From assembly GCA_040003315.1 (NCBI GenBank), contig JBDUCU010000019.1, positions 1 to 32,400 of the forward strand: a stretch of DNA of 32,400 bases, given 5' to 3'. Shown here in pieces: positions 15,196-23,545 of this stretch. The notes under the pieces were generated by a model. That model made no database searches. It was not told where the DNA came from and saw only the letters and a program-made list of their open reading frames with translations. The translations under genes were made by a program, and so were the position numbers. Source of the stretch: JACCZX01 sp040003315. Its GTDB lineage: Bacteria; Pseudomonadota; Gammaproteobacteria; Burkholderiales; Burkholderiaceae_F. The first letter of the stretch is position 1. The number at the start of each line of letters is the position of its first letter.

Positions 15196-16400
15196 AACGG
15201 ATGCGCCTGTCCCGTCGTGCCGATGCGCTGGGCACCGAGAACGCATTTGTCGTCCTCGCCGAAGTGAATCGCCTGATCGCTGCAGGGCGCGATATCGTAT
15301 CGTTTTGCATCGGCCAACCCGATTTTTCGACGCCCAAGCACGTGCAGGATGCTGCTGTCGCGGCCGTTCGAGGCGGCAAGCACGGCTACACGCCTTCAGC
15401 GGGAATCGATGAACTGCGTGCGGCAGCAGCGATGTCGATGGGTGCGCTGCGTGGACTGAGCATTACCGCCGATGAAGTCGTCGTCGGTGCCGGTGCGAAG
15501 CCGTTTATTGCATACACCATTGCGTCGGTAACCGATTACGGCAGCGGGGATGAAGTGATCTTTCCGGTGCCTGGATTTCCAATCTATGAATCGCAGATCG
15601 TGGCCAACGGCGCAGTACCGGTCGCACTTCCGCTGTCGGAGTCGCGAGGATTCGCATTCGACCCGGCCGAGCTAGCTGCGCGCATCGGACCGAAGACGCG
15701 CCTTCTGATTCTGAACACCCCACACAACCCGACTGGTGGGCTGCTGTCGCGCGCCGACCTCGAGGCGATCGCCGAGATCATGCGGGCGCATCCCAGCGTG
15801 TGGATCTACGCAGACGAGATTTACAGCCGTCTCGTCTACGACGGCCAATTCAGCTCGATCGCGGCGTTGCCTGGTATGCGCGAGCGCACGATCATTTCCG
15901 ACGGCGCTTCGAAGACGTATGCGATGACCGGCTGGCGCATCGGATTCGTTGCCAACGAAATCCTGGCACCTGTCTTCACGCGCTGGATCACCAATACCGA
16001 GTCGTGTGCTTCGCAAATCAGTCAGTGGGCCGCTGTCGCGGCACTGACAGGGCCGCAGAACGACTCTGAACAGATGAAGCAGCGCTTTCACCAGCGTCGC
16101 GATCTGATCGTGCGATTGTTAAACGACGTACCGGGCTTTAGCTGCGCCGCACCGGGCGGGGCATTTTATGTCTGGCCGAACGTGACAGAGGCGTGTCGAA
16201 CGGTCGGCGCGAAGGATTCAGAGGAGTTTCGCGCCCTGCTTCTGCACGAGGCCGGTGTCGCGGTGCTATCCGACATTCATTTCGGGCCGCGCGTCGAGAA
16301 GGACGGGCAGCACATCCGCTTTTCGTATGCGACCAGCGACGCCGCGATCGAAGAGGGCGTGCGCAGGATCGGTGCGTTCATGCGCAGGGCACACCGATGA
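15192..16400 (+). CDS. PLP-dependent class I/II aminotransferase
   Basis: A 402-residue fold-type I aminotransferase. The sequence has FCIGQPDFSTPKH, the tyrosine in HGYTPSAG, HNPTG (178-182), YADEIYSRLVYDG (Asp208, Tyr211) and the PLP-binding Lys241 in DGASKTYAMTGWRIGF. It resembles aspartate/aromatic/alanine aminotransferases of the AatA-like group, so the donor and acceptor are not certain. The GTG at 15192 overlaps the pncB stop as GTGA, like its neighbours; an ATG three codons later (15201) is the alternative. Its stop overlaps the LutC-like gene (ATGA). With the hydroxyacid dehydrogenase downstream it could interconvert an amino acid, its oxo acid and a hydroxy acid. That link is inference. 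Confidence 0.92.
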   Translation: MKRMRLSRRADALGTENAFVVLAEVNRLIAAGRDIVSFCIGQPDFSTPKHVQDAAVAAVRGGKHGYTPSAGIDELRAAAAMSMGALRGLSITADEVVVGAGAKPFIAYTIASVTDYGSGDEVIFPVPGFPIYESQIVANGAVPVALPLSESRGFAFDPAELAARIGPKTRLLILNTPHNPTGGLLSRADLEAIAEIMRAHPSVWIYADEIYSRLVYDGQFSSIAALPGMRERTIISDGASKTYAMTGWRIGFVANEILAPVFTRWITNTESCASQISQWAAVAALTGPQNDSEQMKQRFHQRRDLIVRLLNDVPGFSCAAPGGAFYVWPNVTEACRTVGAKDSEEFRALLLHEAGVAVLSDIHFGPRVEKDGQHIRFSYATSDAAIEEGVRRIGAFMRRAHR

Positions 16401-17092
16401 GCCTTGATACCACGAAGGCGCGCGCGTCAATCCTGCAGCGCATCCGCGCCCGCTACAGGAAAGAGACCAACGATGGTGCGCAAGAACGCGCCGAAATCGA
16501 TCGATATATCGCGCTCCATCCATCAGGCCCGCGTCCGATTTTTCCGAGCGATCTCACGCGGCACTTTCGGCTGATGGCCGAGCGCATGTCGAGCACCGTC
16601 GACGCTGTGGCGACCTTTGCCGATGCGCCGGCTGCCGTCGCGCGTTATCTCGAGTTACAAGCGCTGCAGCCGCGCGCGGTCGTGTGGCCGGCTCTTGAGC
16701 ATCTCGATTGGGCTGGCGCCGCGGTGACCGTCGAAGCGCGAGCGCCGAAGCGCGACGAGTCGAGCGGCGCCGACATGGTGGGGATTACCGGCTGCTATTG
16801 CGCGCTCGCCGAAACCGGCACACTGGTTCTTTTGTCGGGGCCTCAAACGATCGCGTCGACTCATCTGCTGCCGGAAACGCATGTTGCAATTGTCGCGGCT
16901 TCGCGCATCGTCGCGACGATGGAGGACGCCTTTGCGCTGATGCGTGCCGAGCGCACTGATCCAGCGCACCTGATGCCGCGTGCGATCAACATGGTGTCGG
17001 GTCCTTCGCGCACCGGCGACATCGAACAGACCATTGTGCTCGGTGCTCACGGCCCTTACCGCGTGCACATCATCGTTGCAACGGCGGACTAG
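16397..17092 (+). CDS. LutC/YkgG-like LUD domain protein
   Basis: A 231-residue protein of the LUD family (LutC/YkgG). The N-terminus ARASILQRIRARYR is the usual family start. The diagnostic part is GITGCYCALAETGTLVLLSGP (residues about 131-151), followed by LPETHVAIV and the ending SGPSRTGDIEQTIVLGAHGP. In Bacillus LutABC the protein belongs to an iron-sulphur L-lactate oxidising complex, but lutA and lutB are absent here. The ATG overlaps the aminotransferase stop (ATGA). It has no membrane segment or cysteine cluster. A role in lactate use is therefore uncertain; it may serve an enzyme encoded elsewhere. Confidence 0.88.
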   Translation: MSLDTTKARASILQRIRARYRKETNDGAQERAEIDRYIALHPSGPRPIFPSDLTRHFRLMAERMSSTVDAVATFADAPAAVARYLELQALQPRAVVWPALEHLDWAGAAVTVEARAPKRDESSGADMVGITGCYCALAETGTLVLLSGPQTIASTHLLPETHVAIVAASRIVATMEDAFALMRAERTDPAHLMPRAINMVSGPSRTGDIEQTIVLGAHGPYRVHIIVATAD

Positions 17093-17098
17093 GCTGCG

Positions 17099-18424
17099 AT
17101 GAGACGTCATTCACGGTTGGCGCTTGTCGTGTTGCTGACGTCGCCATCTGCACACGCCGCGGGTGCCTTCACGGGCCCGACCATCGCCGGCATTCCTGTC
17201 GAGTTTCTGCTGTTCGCGGTTATTTTGCTCGGGGTTGCGCTGTTTCATCAACGCACGCTACCGATCGCTGTTGTGGGCGTATGTGTCGTTGCGCTCTACA
17301 AAATTTATTTCTCGCCGTTTGCTGCCGGTCCGGGGTGGGACGGTTTCGGTGCACACCTGATGCACGAGTGGGTCATCCTGGTGAATCTGCTGCTGTTGCT
17401 GCTGGGCTTTGCGCTGCTTGCCAAGCACTTCGAAGACACCCATGTGCCCAGTGCGCTGCCGCGGATCCTGCCCGACGACTGGAAGGGCTGCTTTCTGCTG
17501 CTGGTGATCGTGTTCGTGCTATCGGCCTTTCTCGATAACATCGCCGCGGCGCTGATCGGTGGGGCAATTGCGCACACCGTGTTTCGCGCCCGGGTGCACA
17601 TTGGATACCTGGCAGCGATCGTCGCTGCGTCGAACGCGGGCGGAGCGGGCAGCGTCATCGGTGACACCACCACGACGATGATGTGGATTGCAGGCATCGG
17701 GCCGCTCGAGGTGGTTGAGGCCGGAATCGGTGCCGCGGTTGCGCTCGTTATCTTTGGTATTCCCGCATCGCTGCAACAGCAGAGTTATGCGCCGATCCAG
17801 CGTCACGCCAGCGACGTTGCCATCGACTGGGCTCGTGTCGGTGTCGTGGCGTTCATCCTGGTTGCGGCGGTGGCGGTCAACCTCACGATCAATTTGCGTT
17901 TCAGTGATGTTTCCGACCGGTTCCCATTTCTCGGCGCGGCCGTATGGGTCGCGATGATCCTGGCTGCCGCGGTGAGAAGGCCCAATTGGTCCTTGCTGCC
18001 AGGCGCGCTAAAGGGCTCGCTATTTCTGCTTTCGCTCGTACTAGCCGCTTCGATGATGCCGGTTGACCAGTTACCGCTCGCATCGTGGCAGACTGCTCTG
18101 GGCCTTGGCTTCCTCTCGTCTGTTTTCGACAATATTCCATTGACCGCACTGGCGATTCGTCAAGGCGGTTACGACTGGGGATTTCTTGCGTATGCAGTAG
18201 GCTTTGGTGGATCGATGATCTGGTTTGGCTCTTCGGCCGGAGTCGCACTCGCCAGCATGTATCCCGAGGCGCGCTCCGTCGCGCAGTGGTTGCGCTACGG
18301 CTGGCCGATAGCGATCGCGTACGTGATCGGATTTTTGGTGATGCTTCTGTTGATCGGATGGCATCCCGGATCGGCGCCGCGCGCGGCTGCCCCGCAGGCG
18401 CCCGTGTTTGGACAGTTGCGATGA
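17099..18424 (+). CDS. NhaD/ArsB-superfamily membrane transporter
   Basis: A 441-residue inner-membrane protein of the ion-transporter superfamily (NhaD, ArsB, CitMHS). It begins with a signal-peptide-like segment (LALVVLLTSPSAHA, cleavage near 20) as many NhaD-like proteins do. Two inverted-repeat motifs lie within helices: SAFLDNIAAALIGGAIAH (142-159) and SSVFDNIPLTALAI near 340. The first is followed by SNAGGAGSVIGDTTTTMMW (178-196). These DN and GGA.S.IGD signatures support Na+/H+ antiport or anion transport. It starts 6 bp after the LutC-like gene and overlaps the dehydrogenase gene by ATGA. The ion carried is not decided by sequence. Confidence 0.87.
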   Translation: MRRHSRLALVVLLTSPSAHAAGAFTGPTIAGIPVEFLLFAVILLGVALFHQRTLPIAVVGVCVVALYKIYFSPFAAGPGWDGFGAHLMHEWVILVNLLLLLLGFALLAKHFEDTHVPSALPRILPDDWKGCFLLLVIVFVLSAFLDNIAAALIGGAIAHTVFRARVHIGYLAAIVAASNAGGAGSVIGDTTTTMMWIAGIGPLEVVEAGIGAAVALVIFGIPASLQQQSYAPIQRHASDVAIDWARVGVVAFILVAAVAVNLTINLRFSDVSDRFPFLGAAVWVAMILAAAVRRPNWSLLPGALKGSLFLLSLVLAASMMPVDQLPLASWQTALGLGFLSSVFDNIPLTALAIRQGGYDWGFLAYAVGFGGSMIWFGSSAGVALASMYPEARSVAQWLRYGWPIAIAYVIGFLVMLLLIGWHPGSAPRAAAPQAPVFGQLR

Positions 18425-19416
18425 CGGCGCCGGCACAACGCGTCGTTGTAACGCGGCGCATCTTTCCCGAACTGGTTGCCGATCTGAAGCGGGAGTTCGA
18501 CGTCGTCGACAACGAAGCCGACGTCGGCTGGACCGCTCTCCAACTCGTTGCCGCGCTGAAAGACGCTGACGCCGCGCTGATCACTGCCGGCGAGCGCATT
18601 GACGACGCGCTACTCGCTCAGTGTGTGAACCTGAAGATCGTCGCCAATGTGGCGGTGGGCTACAACAACATCGATGTGGCTGCGTGTACGCGGCACGGGG
18701 TGATGGCGACCAATACGCCCGATGTGCTGAATGAAGCAACCGCTGATCACGCATGGGCACTGCTTCTCGCCGCTGCGCGCCGGGTCGGGGAATCGGAGCG
18801 CTGGCTGCGCGCCGGGCAGTGGCAGCGCTGGGCGTTCGACATGTTCGCGGGCGCGGAAATCAGCGGCAGCACACTGGGCATTCTGGGGATGGGAAGAATC
18901 GGGCGTGCAATTGCGCGCCGCGCGAGCGGCTTCGCGATGAAGGTGATCTACCACAACCGCACGCAGCTGTTGGCAAGCGACGAAGCCGGAGCGCGCTACG
19001 TCGCATTCGATGCATTGCTGCGCGAGGCCGACCATCTGGTGCTGGTGGTGCCGTACTCGACTGCCGTGCACCACATCATCGCGGCGGCGCAGCTGGCGCA
19101 GATGAGGCCGAGTGCGACGCTGGTCAATATCGCGCGCGGCGGAGTCGTCGACGATGCCGCGCTGGCGGCGGCTTTGCGCAGCGGGCAACTCGCCGCCGCT
19201 GGGCTCGATGTCTACGAAAACGAACCGAAGGTTCATCCAAGCTTGCTCGAACTCGAGAACGTCGTTCTGACGCCGCATATTGCATCGAGCACGCGAGCCA
19301 CGCGGACCGCAATGGCATCGCTCGCGATTGCCAACGTGCGCGCTGCGCTCGCGGGTCAGCGTCCGCCGTCGCTGCTCAACCCAGAAGCGCTCAGTGCTGA
19401 GCGGCAGCGGCGTTGA
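18421..19416 (+). CDS. D-2-hydroxyacid dehydrogenase (glyoxylate/hydroxypyruvate reductase-like)
   Basis: A 331-residue NAD(P)-dependent cytoplasmic dehydrogenase. The catalytic domain has NVAVGYNNIDV (76-86) and TNTPDVLNEATADH. The Rossmann domain carries GILGMGRIGRAIARR (GxGxxG at 156-161). HNRT follows the second strand; its Arg could favour NADP(H) over NAD(H). Active-site elements are Arg239 (NIARGG), Glu in YENEP (265-269) and His286 (TPHIAS). It reduces 2-oxo acids such as glyoxylate or hydroxypyruvate; the exact substrate is open. The ATG overlaps the transporter stop (ATGA), and 13 bp separate it from the PHA-system gene. Confidence 0.92.
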   Translation: MTAPAQRVVVTRRIFPELVADLKREFDVVDNEADVGWTALQLVAALKDADAALITAGERIDDALLAQCVNLKIVANVAVGYNNIDVAACTRHGVMATNTPDVLNEATADHAWALLLAAARRVGESERWLRAGQWQRWAFDMFAGAEISGSTLGILGMGRIGRAIARRASGFAMKVIYHNRTQLLASDEAGARYVAFDALLREADHLVLVVPYSTAVHHIIAAAQLAQMRPSATLVNIARGGVVDDAALAAALRSGQLAAAGLDVYENEPKVHPSLLELENVVLTPHIASSTRATRTAMASLAIANVRAALAGQRPPSLLNPEALSAERQRR

Positions 19417-19429
19417 GCAAGGAAAGTGC

Positions 19430-19744
19430 ATGCCTGACATTAAGTTGACAAGGCGGCATTCGCTGCCGATTGCCAAGGCAAAGGCGCTGGCGCAGAAGGC
19501 AGCTGGCTCGCTCGCTGCAGAGTACGGCCTGGCGAGCGAGTGGCACGGCGCCACTTTGCGATTCCATCGCTCGGGCGTTGATGGACAGATGCTCGTCACC
19601 GCTTCGGAAATTCAGCTTGAGGTGACTCTTGGATTCTTGCTGAAGGCTTTCAAGGGCAGGCTGACCGAACATATTGATCGGAATTTCGATCAGTTGCTGG
19701 GCCCGGGCGCGGCCAAGGCGAAAAAGACAACCCGCCGCAGCTAG
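19430..19744 (+). CDS. Polyhydroxyalkanoic acid system family protein
   Basis: A 104-residue protein of the PHA-granule-region family (PHA_gran_rgn). It starts MPDIKLTRRHSLPIAKAKA, and the middle has LAAEYGLASEWHGATLRFHRSGVDG, then TASEIQLEVTLGFLLKAFKGRLTEHIDRN, which are family hallmarks. The Lys-rich end AKAKKTTRRS may touch DNA or granules. ATG 19430 has GGA six bases upstream. Family members lie near PHA or polyphosphate genes, but their biochemistry is not settled. It is probably the last gene of the operon, and its stop overlaps the convergent gene's stop in CTAG. Confidence 0.88.
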   Translation: MPDIKLTRRHSLPIAKAKALAQKAAGSLAAEYGLASEWHGATLRFHRSGVDGQMLVTASEIQLEVTLGFLLKAFKGRLTEHIDRNFDQLLGPGAAKAKKTTRRS

Positions 19745-20397
19745 CTGGACGCGGATCGGCTGCGAACAGCGGACGCTGCTGGAAAATCGTCCCATTCGTG
19801 AAAGGCGTCGGTCCCGTTGAGCGCGCGCTCGACGAACATCAGGTCGTCATAACCCCAGAAGATCTGATCACCGATCGCCACCGAAGGAACCCCGAAAACG
19901 CCGGCCTCTATCGCCGCACTGGTCTGATCGCGCAGTTTTGCCTTGCACGCGGGCTGCTGTGCATCGGCAATCAAGCGAGCGCCATCAAGCCCGATTTCGG
20001 CCGCGACCCGCTCGACAACCGGCGCCTCGGCGATGTGCAGAGCGCGCACCCATACGGCGTCGAACAGCGCATTGACTAGGCGCTGTCGATCGTTCGCGCT
20101 GAACGGCAGCGATGAAACGCGCAGCGCGATCAGCGGATTGAAGGGGTGAAAAGCAGGCCGGTTGAGCTCAACGCCTAACAGCGCCGCCTTGCGCAACGTG
20201 TTCTTCCACATCCAGCGCATCTTCGAAGGCACCTCGGCCGGCCCAACCTGCCGATTCGCTTCAAGCAGTCCGGCAAACAGGACCGGAACGGGCTCGATGA
20301 CACCGTCGTGGCGCTTGGCCAGAGCGGGCAACTGGGTCCACGCCAGGTACGCGTTGGGCGAGATGTAGTCGAAGTAGAATCGAAGAACGCTTTGCAT
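19741..20397 (-). CDS. 2-hydroxychromene-2-carboxylate isomerase-like DsbA-family protein
   Basis: A 218-residue thioredoxin-fold enzyme of the HCCA isomerase/kappa-GST group. The N-terminus LRFYFDYISPNAYLAW has Ser13 at the glutathione-activating position, with no CxxC. Later elements are PVLFAGLLEANRQVGPAEVPSK, NPLIALRVSS and the cis-proline loop GVFGVPSVAIGDQIFWGYDDL. In naphthalene degraders the enzyme isomerises a ring-cleavage product; no aromatic pathway is visible here, so another glutathione-linked reaction is possible. It lies 22 bp after the ACBP gene on the same strand and may be co-transcribed. Its stop overlaps the convergent PHA gene. Confidence 0.88.
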   Translation of the reverse strand: MQSVLRFYFDYISPNAYLAWTQLPALAKRHDGVIEPVPVLFAGLLEANRQVGPAEVPSKMRWMWKNTLRKAALLGVELNRPAFHPFNPLIALRVSSLPFSANDRQRLVNALFDAVWVRALHIAEAPVVERVAAEIGLDGARLIADAQQPACKAKLRDQTSAAIEAGVFGVPSVAIGDQIFWGYDDLMFVERALNGTDAFHEWDDFPAASAVRSRSASS

Positions 20398-20419
20398 CCC
20401 GTGCGCTCTCGCGTGCAGA

Positions 20420-20677
20420 CTAATCTTTAAGGTCTTCGATCAGCGAAACGTACTGCTTCATCGCGTCTTCGCCCGACGTTCCCTTGACCTCATTCCATGC
20501 ATCCCATTTTGCGCGGCCCACCATATCGGTGAACCCGGGTCGCGTGCCGCTGGCGTCGCCGCTCGTGGCCTGCTTGTACAGCGCATACATCTTCAGCATG
20601 GTCTGGTTGTCGGGTCGCTCCGGAAGGTTCTTCGATTCGGCAACTGCAGTCTCAAATTGAGCTTTCAAATCGCTCAT
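20420..20677 (-). CDS. Acyl-CoA-binding protein
   Basis: An 85-residue four-helix acyl-CoA-binding protein, close to the eukaryotic ACBP length. Conserved residues are in MLKMYALYKQATSGDASGTR and MVGRAKWDAWNEVKGTS, where Tyr and Lys bind the CoA phosphate and adenine. AGGAG lies five bases before the ATG at 20677. It holds long-chain acyl-CoA in the cytoplasm. It diverges from a wax ester synthase/DGAT that uses acyl-CoA, which makes a supply role for lipid storage plausible. Bacterial ACBPs are patchy but known in Proteobacteria. Confidence 0.94.
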   Translation of the reverse strand: MSDLKAQFETAVAESKNLPERPDNQTMLKMYALYKQATSGDASGTRPGFTDMVGRAKWDAWNEVKGTSGEDAMKQYVSLIEDLKD

Positions 20678-20714
20678 GGTTTCTCCTCATCAGTGGTTCT
20701 TATCGGTGCGCGAC

Positions 20715-20721
20715 TATTATG
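20715..20721. promoter_or_regulatory. Near-symmetric -10 element shared by divergent ACBP and WS/DGAT genes
   Basis: The + strand reads TATTAT (20715-20720) and the minus strand CATAAT (20721-20716), each five of six matches to TATAAT. Used rightward it would start transcription near 20727, which favours the ATG at 20752 over 20719. No strong -35 is seen on either side. Confidence 0.35.
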
Positions 20722-20751
20722 CAGCGGGACCAGGACTGGAATGTAAATACG

Positions 20752-22263
20752 ATGCCCGCGCGCGAACGAATGTCCGCTGTCGACACCGCCTGGCTGCGGA
20801 TGGACTCCGACAAGAATCTGATGATGATCGTCGGCGTCTACGAGTTCGACAGGCGCGTTGATATCGGACGATTGCGCGAGCTTCTTCAATCCCGATTGCT
20901 AACACATCGGCGGTTTCGCAGCCGTGTCGTGCGTGACATGACCGGCTGCTATTGGCAGGAGCTCGACGATCTGAATCCCGACGACCATCTGGTTCATGCG
21001 CGTCTGCCCGGCCGCGGCACCGAGTTGGATCTGAAGAAGTGGGTCGGCAGACTTGCATCGCAACCGCTTGACCCTGAGAGGCCGTTGTGGCAGATGCAGT
21101 TGATCGACAATTTTCGCGGCGGCCAGGCGCTCGTTGTCAGGATTCATCATTGCATCGCTGACGGCATCGCGCTGATCGGCGTGTTGCTTGCGCTGACATC
21201 GGCCGACATCGACGATGCCGCCGAATCGCCGTCGCGCCACCGTCGAGTCGACGGGGCGCTGGGCGGTTTGCTGGCTCCGCTAACGTCCGCGGCGGTCACG
21301 GCGATCGACGCCACCGGCAATGTGGCCACCGATGTGCTGCGCGCCTATGGCGCGATGGTCGACACAAAAGGCGCGCTTGCCGACGCTGCACTGCGTTACG
21401 CAGGGATCGGGTTAAGGGCCGCGCAGGATGCGGCGGCGCTTGCGCTGATGGCCGATGATCATTCGACGAGTCTCAAGGGCCGGCTCTGCGGCGAAAAAGC
21501 TGTCGCGTGGAATGAGCCGATCTCTATCGACGACGTCAAGGCCGTGAGCAAGGCATTGGACTGTTCGGTCAATGATGTCCTGCTTGCATGCGTAACGGGC
21601 GCGATTCGTTCATATCTGACAGCGCGAGGTGAGGCTGTTGCTGGCTGTGAAATGCGCGCGATGGTCCCCGTCAATCTGCGCGACCCTCGGCACTGGAAGG
21701 AGCTCGGCAACAAGTTCGGTCTGGTGCCGTTGCTATTGCCGGTCGGCATCGAGAATCCTGTTGCGCGGGTATTCGAGGTGCGCCGGCGGATGGAGGCGCT
21801 GAAAACCGGATACACGGCGGTGTTGTCGATGGCGCTGTTGTCAGCGGCAGGCCTTGCGCCGCGTGTGGTGCAGGCGCAGGCCCTGAACTTCCTGACTCGC
21901 AAGGCGAGTGCCGTGATGACGAACGTCCCCGGGCCGCAACAACCTCTTTTTCTGGCCGGCGCTCGGGTCAACCGGCTGATGTTCTGGGTACCGCAATCCG
22001 GAGATATCGGAGTGGGCGTATCGATCCTGTCGTACGACGGGGGCGTCCAGTTCGGACTGATCACCGATCGCGCTTTATGCAGCGATCCACAGCAGATCAT
22101 CGATCGTTTCGAGCCCGAGTTTGAAAAATTGGCGCTTGCGCTGTGCATGCTGCCGTGGGGTCAGTCGGTCGATGCCGATGGCGCGTTCCAGTTGTTGTCC
22201 TCGCCACTCCGGAGGCGCGGCAAGCGGGCCAATCGCTCGAAAAGCAGCGCGCGAATACGGTAG
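20752..22263 (+). CDS. Wax ester synthase / acyl-CoA:diacylglycerol acyltransferase
   Basis: A 503-residue WS/DGAT that esterifies acyl-CoA with a fatty alcohol or diacylglycerol at the inner membrane face. The catalytic motif is HHCIADG (132-138, consensus HHxxxDG). Family blocks follow: DPERPLWQMQLID, SVNDVLLACVTGAIRSYL (the ND motif), MVPVNLRDPRHWKELGNKFG and MTNVPGPQQPLFLAG. The N-terminus RERMSAVDTAWLRMD is canonical, so I prefer ATG 20752; an in-frame ATG at 20719 overlaps the probable -10 region. It diverges from the ACBP gene. Whether it makes wax esters or triacylglycerol cannot be told from sequence. The end is Arg/Ser-rich. Confidence 0.93.
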   Translation: MPARERMSAVDTAWLRMDSDKNLMMIVGVYEFDRRVDIGRLRELLQSRLLTHRRFRSRVVRDMTGCYWQELDDLNPDDHLVHARLPGRGTELDLKKWVGRLASQPLDPERPLWQMQLIDNFRGGQALVVRIHHCIADGIALIGVLLALTSADIDDAAESPSRHRRVDGALGGLLAPLTSAAVTAIDATGNVATDVLRAYGAMVDTKGALADAALRYAGIGLRAAQDAAALALMADDHSTSLKGRLCGEKAVAWNEPISIDDVKAVSKALDCSVNDVLLACVTGAIRSYLTARGEAVAGCEMRAMVPVNLRDPRHWKELGNKFGLVPLLLPVGIENPVARVFEVRRRMEALKTGYTAVLSMALLSAAGLAPRVVQAQALNFLTRKASAVMTNVPGPQQPLFLAGARVNRLMFWVPQSGDIGVGVSILSYDGGVQFGLITDRALCSDPQQIIDRFEPEFEKLALALCMLPWGQSVDADGAFQLLSSPLRRRGKRANRSKSSARIR

Positions 22264-22356
22264 AAAAGATAGACGCGGCGGCTTTTCTACGGTCAGAATT
22301 ACGGGCCGCCGGCTATCGACTCGGTGTCGTATCCGTTCCTCGGGAGGTTCCACGAT

Positions 22357-23517
22357 ATGCGCAACTTGATCGCAGCATGGGTGATGGCTCTATCTGCCGC
22401 ATCGGCCACCGGCGCGCCTGCGCCTGCACCCGCGATAACACGCATCATGGTGGTTGCCGACACGTCGGACGAAAACTCCGACCTGCTGACGGTAGCCGTT
22501 GCGGGCACTCCGCTGCAACGGATGCTGGGCGGACGTGTCGCGGTGCTGCCGATGCGCGACATGTTCGATGCAATGCGCGCAACTCGAACCGGCGAGTACG
22601 ACGTGATCGTCGGTCCGGCGCACGTGGCAGCGTCGGCGCTGGTTCACGGATACGAGCTGATTGGTGCCAGTGCGGGGCAGACTAAATATGTGCTGGTCGG
22701 CGCTCCGACCATCAAGTCGCTGGCCGATTTGAAAGGTCAGCGTGCCTATTTCCCGGCGCAGGATTCGCTGCGCAGCTACGTGGCGCGCGGACTGCTGCAG
22801 GAGGAAAAGATGACACCTCGGTCGCTGAAGCATGTGACCTACGGGCAAACCAGCGGCGCGGGCCTGATATCGGTGGCCGGCGGCGGCGCCGAAGCGACGA
22901 TCGCGCTCGAAAGCGAATGGAAGCAATGGCTGCAGCAACATCCGAAGAGCGGTGTCGTGCTGGCGACTTCACGTGAGATGCCGAGCGGCGTGTCCGTCGT
23001 GGTGAAAAAGGACACCCCCGAGCCGGTTCGACGCGCGGTGATGCAGTGGCTCGCATCTCCGGACAATCTCGTGCCGAACGCGGGCAAGGTCGTTGCCGCT
23101 TCGAATCAGGCGCCTTACGAGTACGTTGCCGGTTTGGGTCTGTTCACGCCGCCGGAGTTAAAGGGCGTCACGCGCGTGACGGCAAAGCACGCATTTGAGC
23201 TGAGCCAGAAGGGCGCGCGGTTGATCGATGTTCGCACCGAGCGCGAGTACAACACCAAGCACGCCCGCAATTCGATCCTGGTTCCCTATGGCGAGAAAAG
23301 CCTGAAGGCGCTCGACTTCGATTCGAAACTGGACTCGTTTGGCGGCCTGGCAAAGCTCGACAAAACGCAGCCCACCATCTTTTTCTGCAACGGCGCCGAA
23401 TGCTGGAAGTCTTATAAGGCGTCGAAAGTGGCGAGCGAGTCGGGTTTTACGACGGTCTATTGGCTGCGCGGCGGAATGCCGGAGTGGAACGCAGAGCAGC
23501 TGCCCACCAACCCGTAA
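22357..23517 (+). CDS. Secreted PhnD-like binding domain fused to a rhodanese domain
   Basis: A 386-residue protein with a signal peptide (NLIAAWVMALSAASATGA). Residues about 28-265 resemble PhnD/ThiY-type periplasmic binding proteins: GEYDVIVGPAHVAASALVHGYELI, SLADLKGQRAYFPAQDS and SGAGLISVAGG. Residues about 270-386 are a rhodanese domain with LIDVRTEREYNTKHARNSILVP and the closing YWLRGGMPEWNAE. The active loop is FFCNGAECWKSYKAS with Cys344 and a second Cys349; it resembles the CxxCW loop of the PQQ-associated rhodanese-like proteins. GGAGG lies nine bases before the ATG at 22357. No ABC permease is adjacent. A periplasmic sulphur-transfer or redox-sensing role is conceivable, but the function is unknown. 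Confidence 0.8.
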   Translation: MRNLIAAWVMALSAASATGAPAPAPAITRIMVVADTSDENSDLLTVAVAGTPLQRMLGGRVAVLPMRDMFDAMRATRTGEYDVIVGPAHVAASALVHGYELIGASAGQTKYVLVGAPTIKSLADLKGQRAYFPAQDSLRSYVARGLLQEEKMTPRSLKHVTYGQTSGAGLISVAGGGAEATIALESEWKQWLQQHPKSGVVLATSREMPSGVSVVVKKDTPEPVRRAVMQWLASPDNLVPNAGKVVAASNQAPYEYVAGLGLFTPPELKGVTRVTAKHAFELSQKGARLIDVRTEREYNTKHARNSILVPYGEKSLKALDFDSKLDSFGGLAKLDKTQPTIFFCNGAECWKSYKASKVASESGFTTVYWLRGGMPEWNAEQLPTNP

Positions 23518-23545
23518 GTCTTGGCACGACCTACACAACTCACCC

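Noticed and set aside
18610..19599. Long minus-strand open frame opposite the hydroxyacid dehydrogenase (and a similar one opposite the fused permease at 10654-11520)
   Set aside because: Both are antisense to genes with intact catalytic or transport motifs, are Arg/His-rich and match no family; they follow from high GC codon use.
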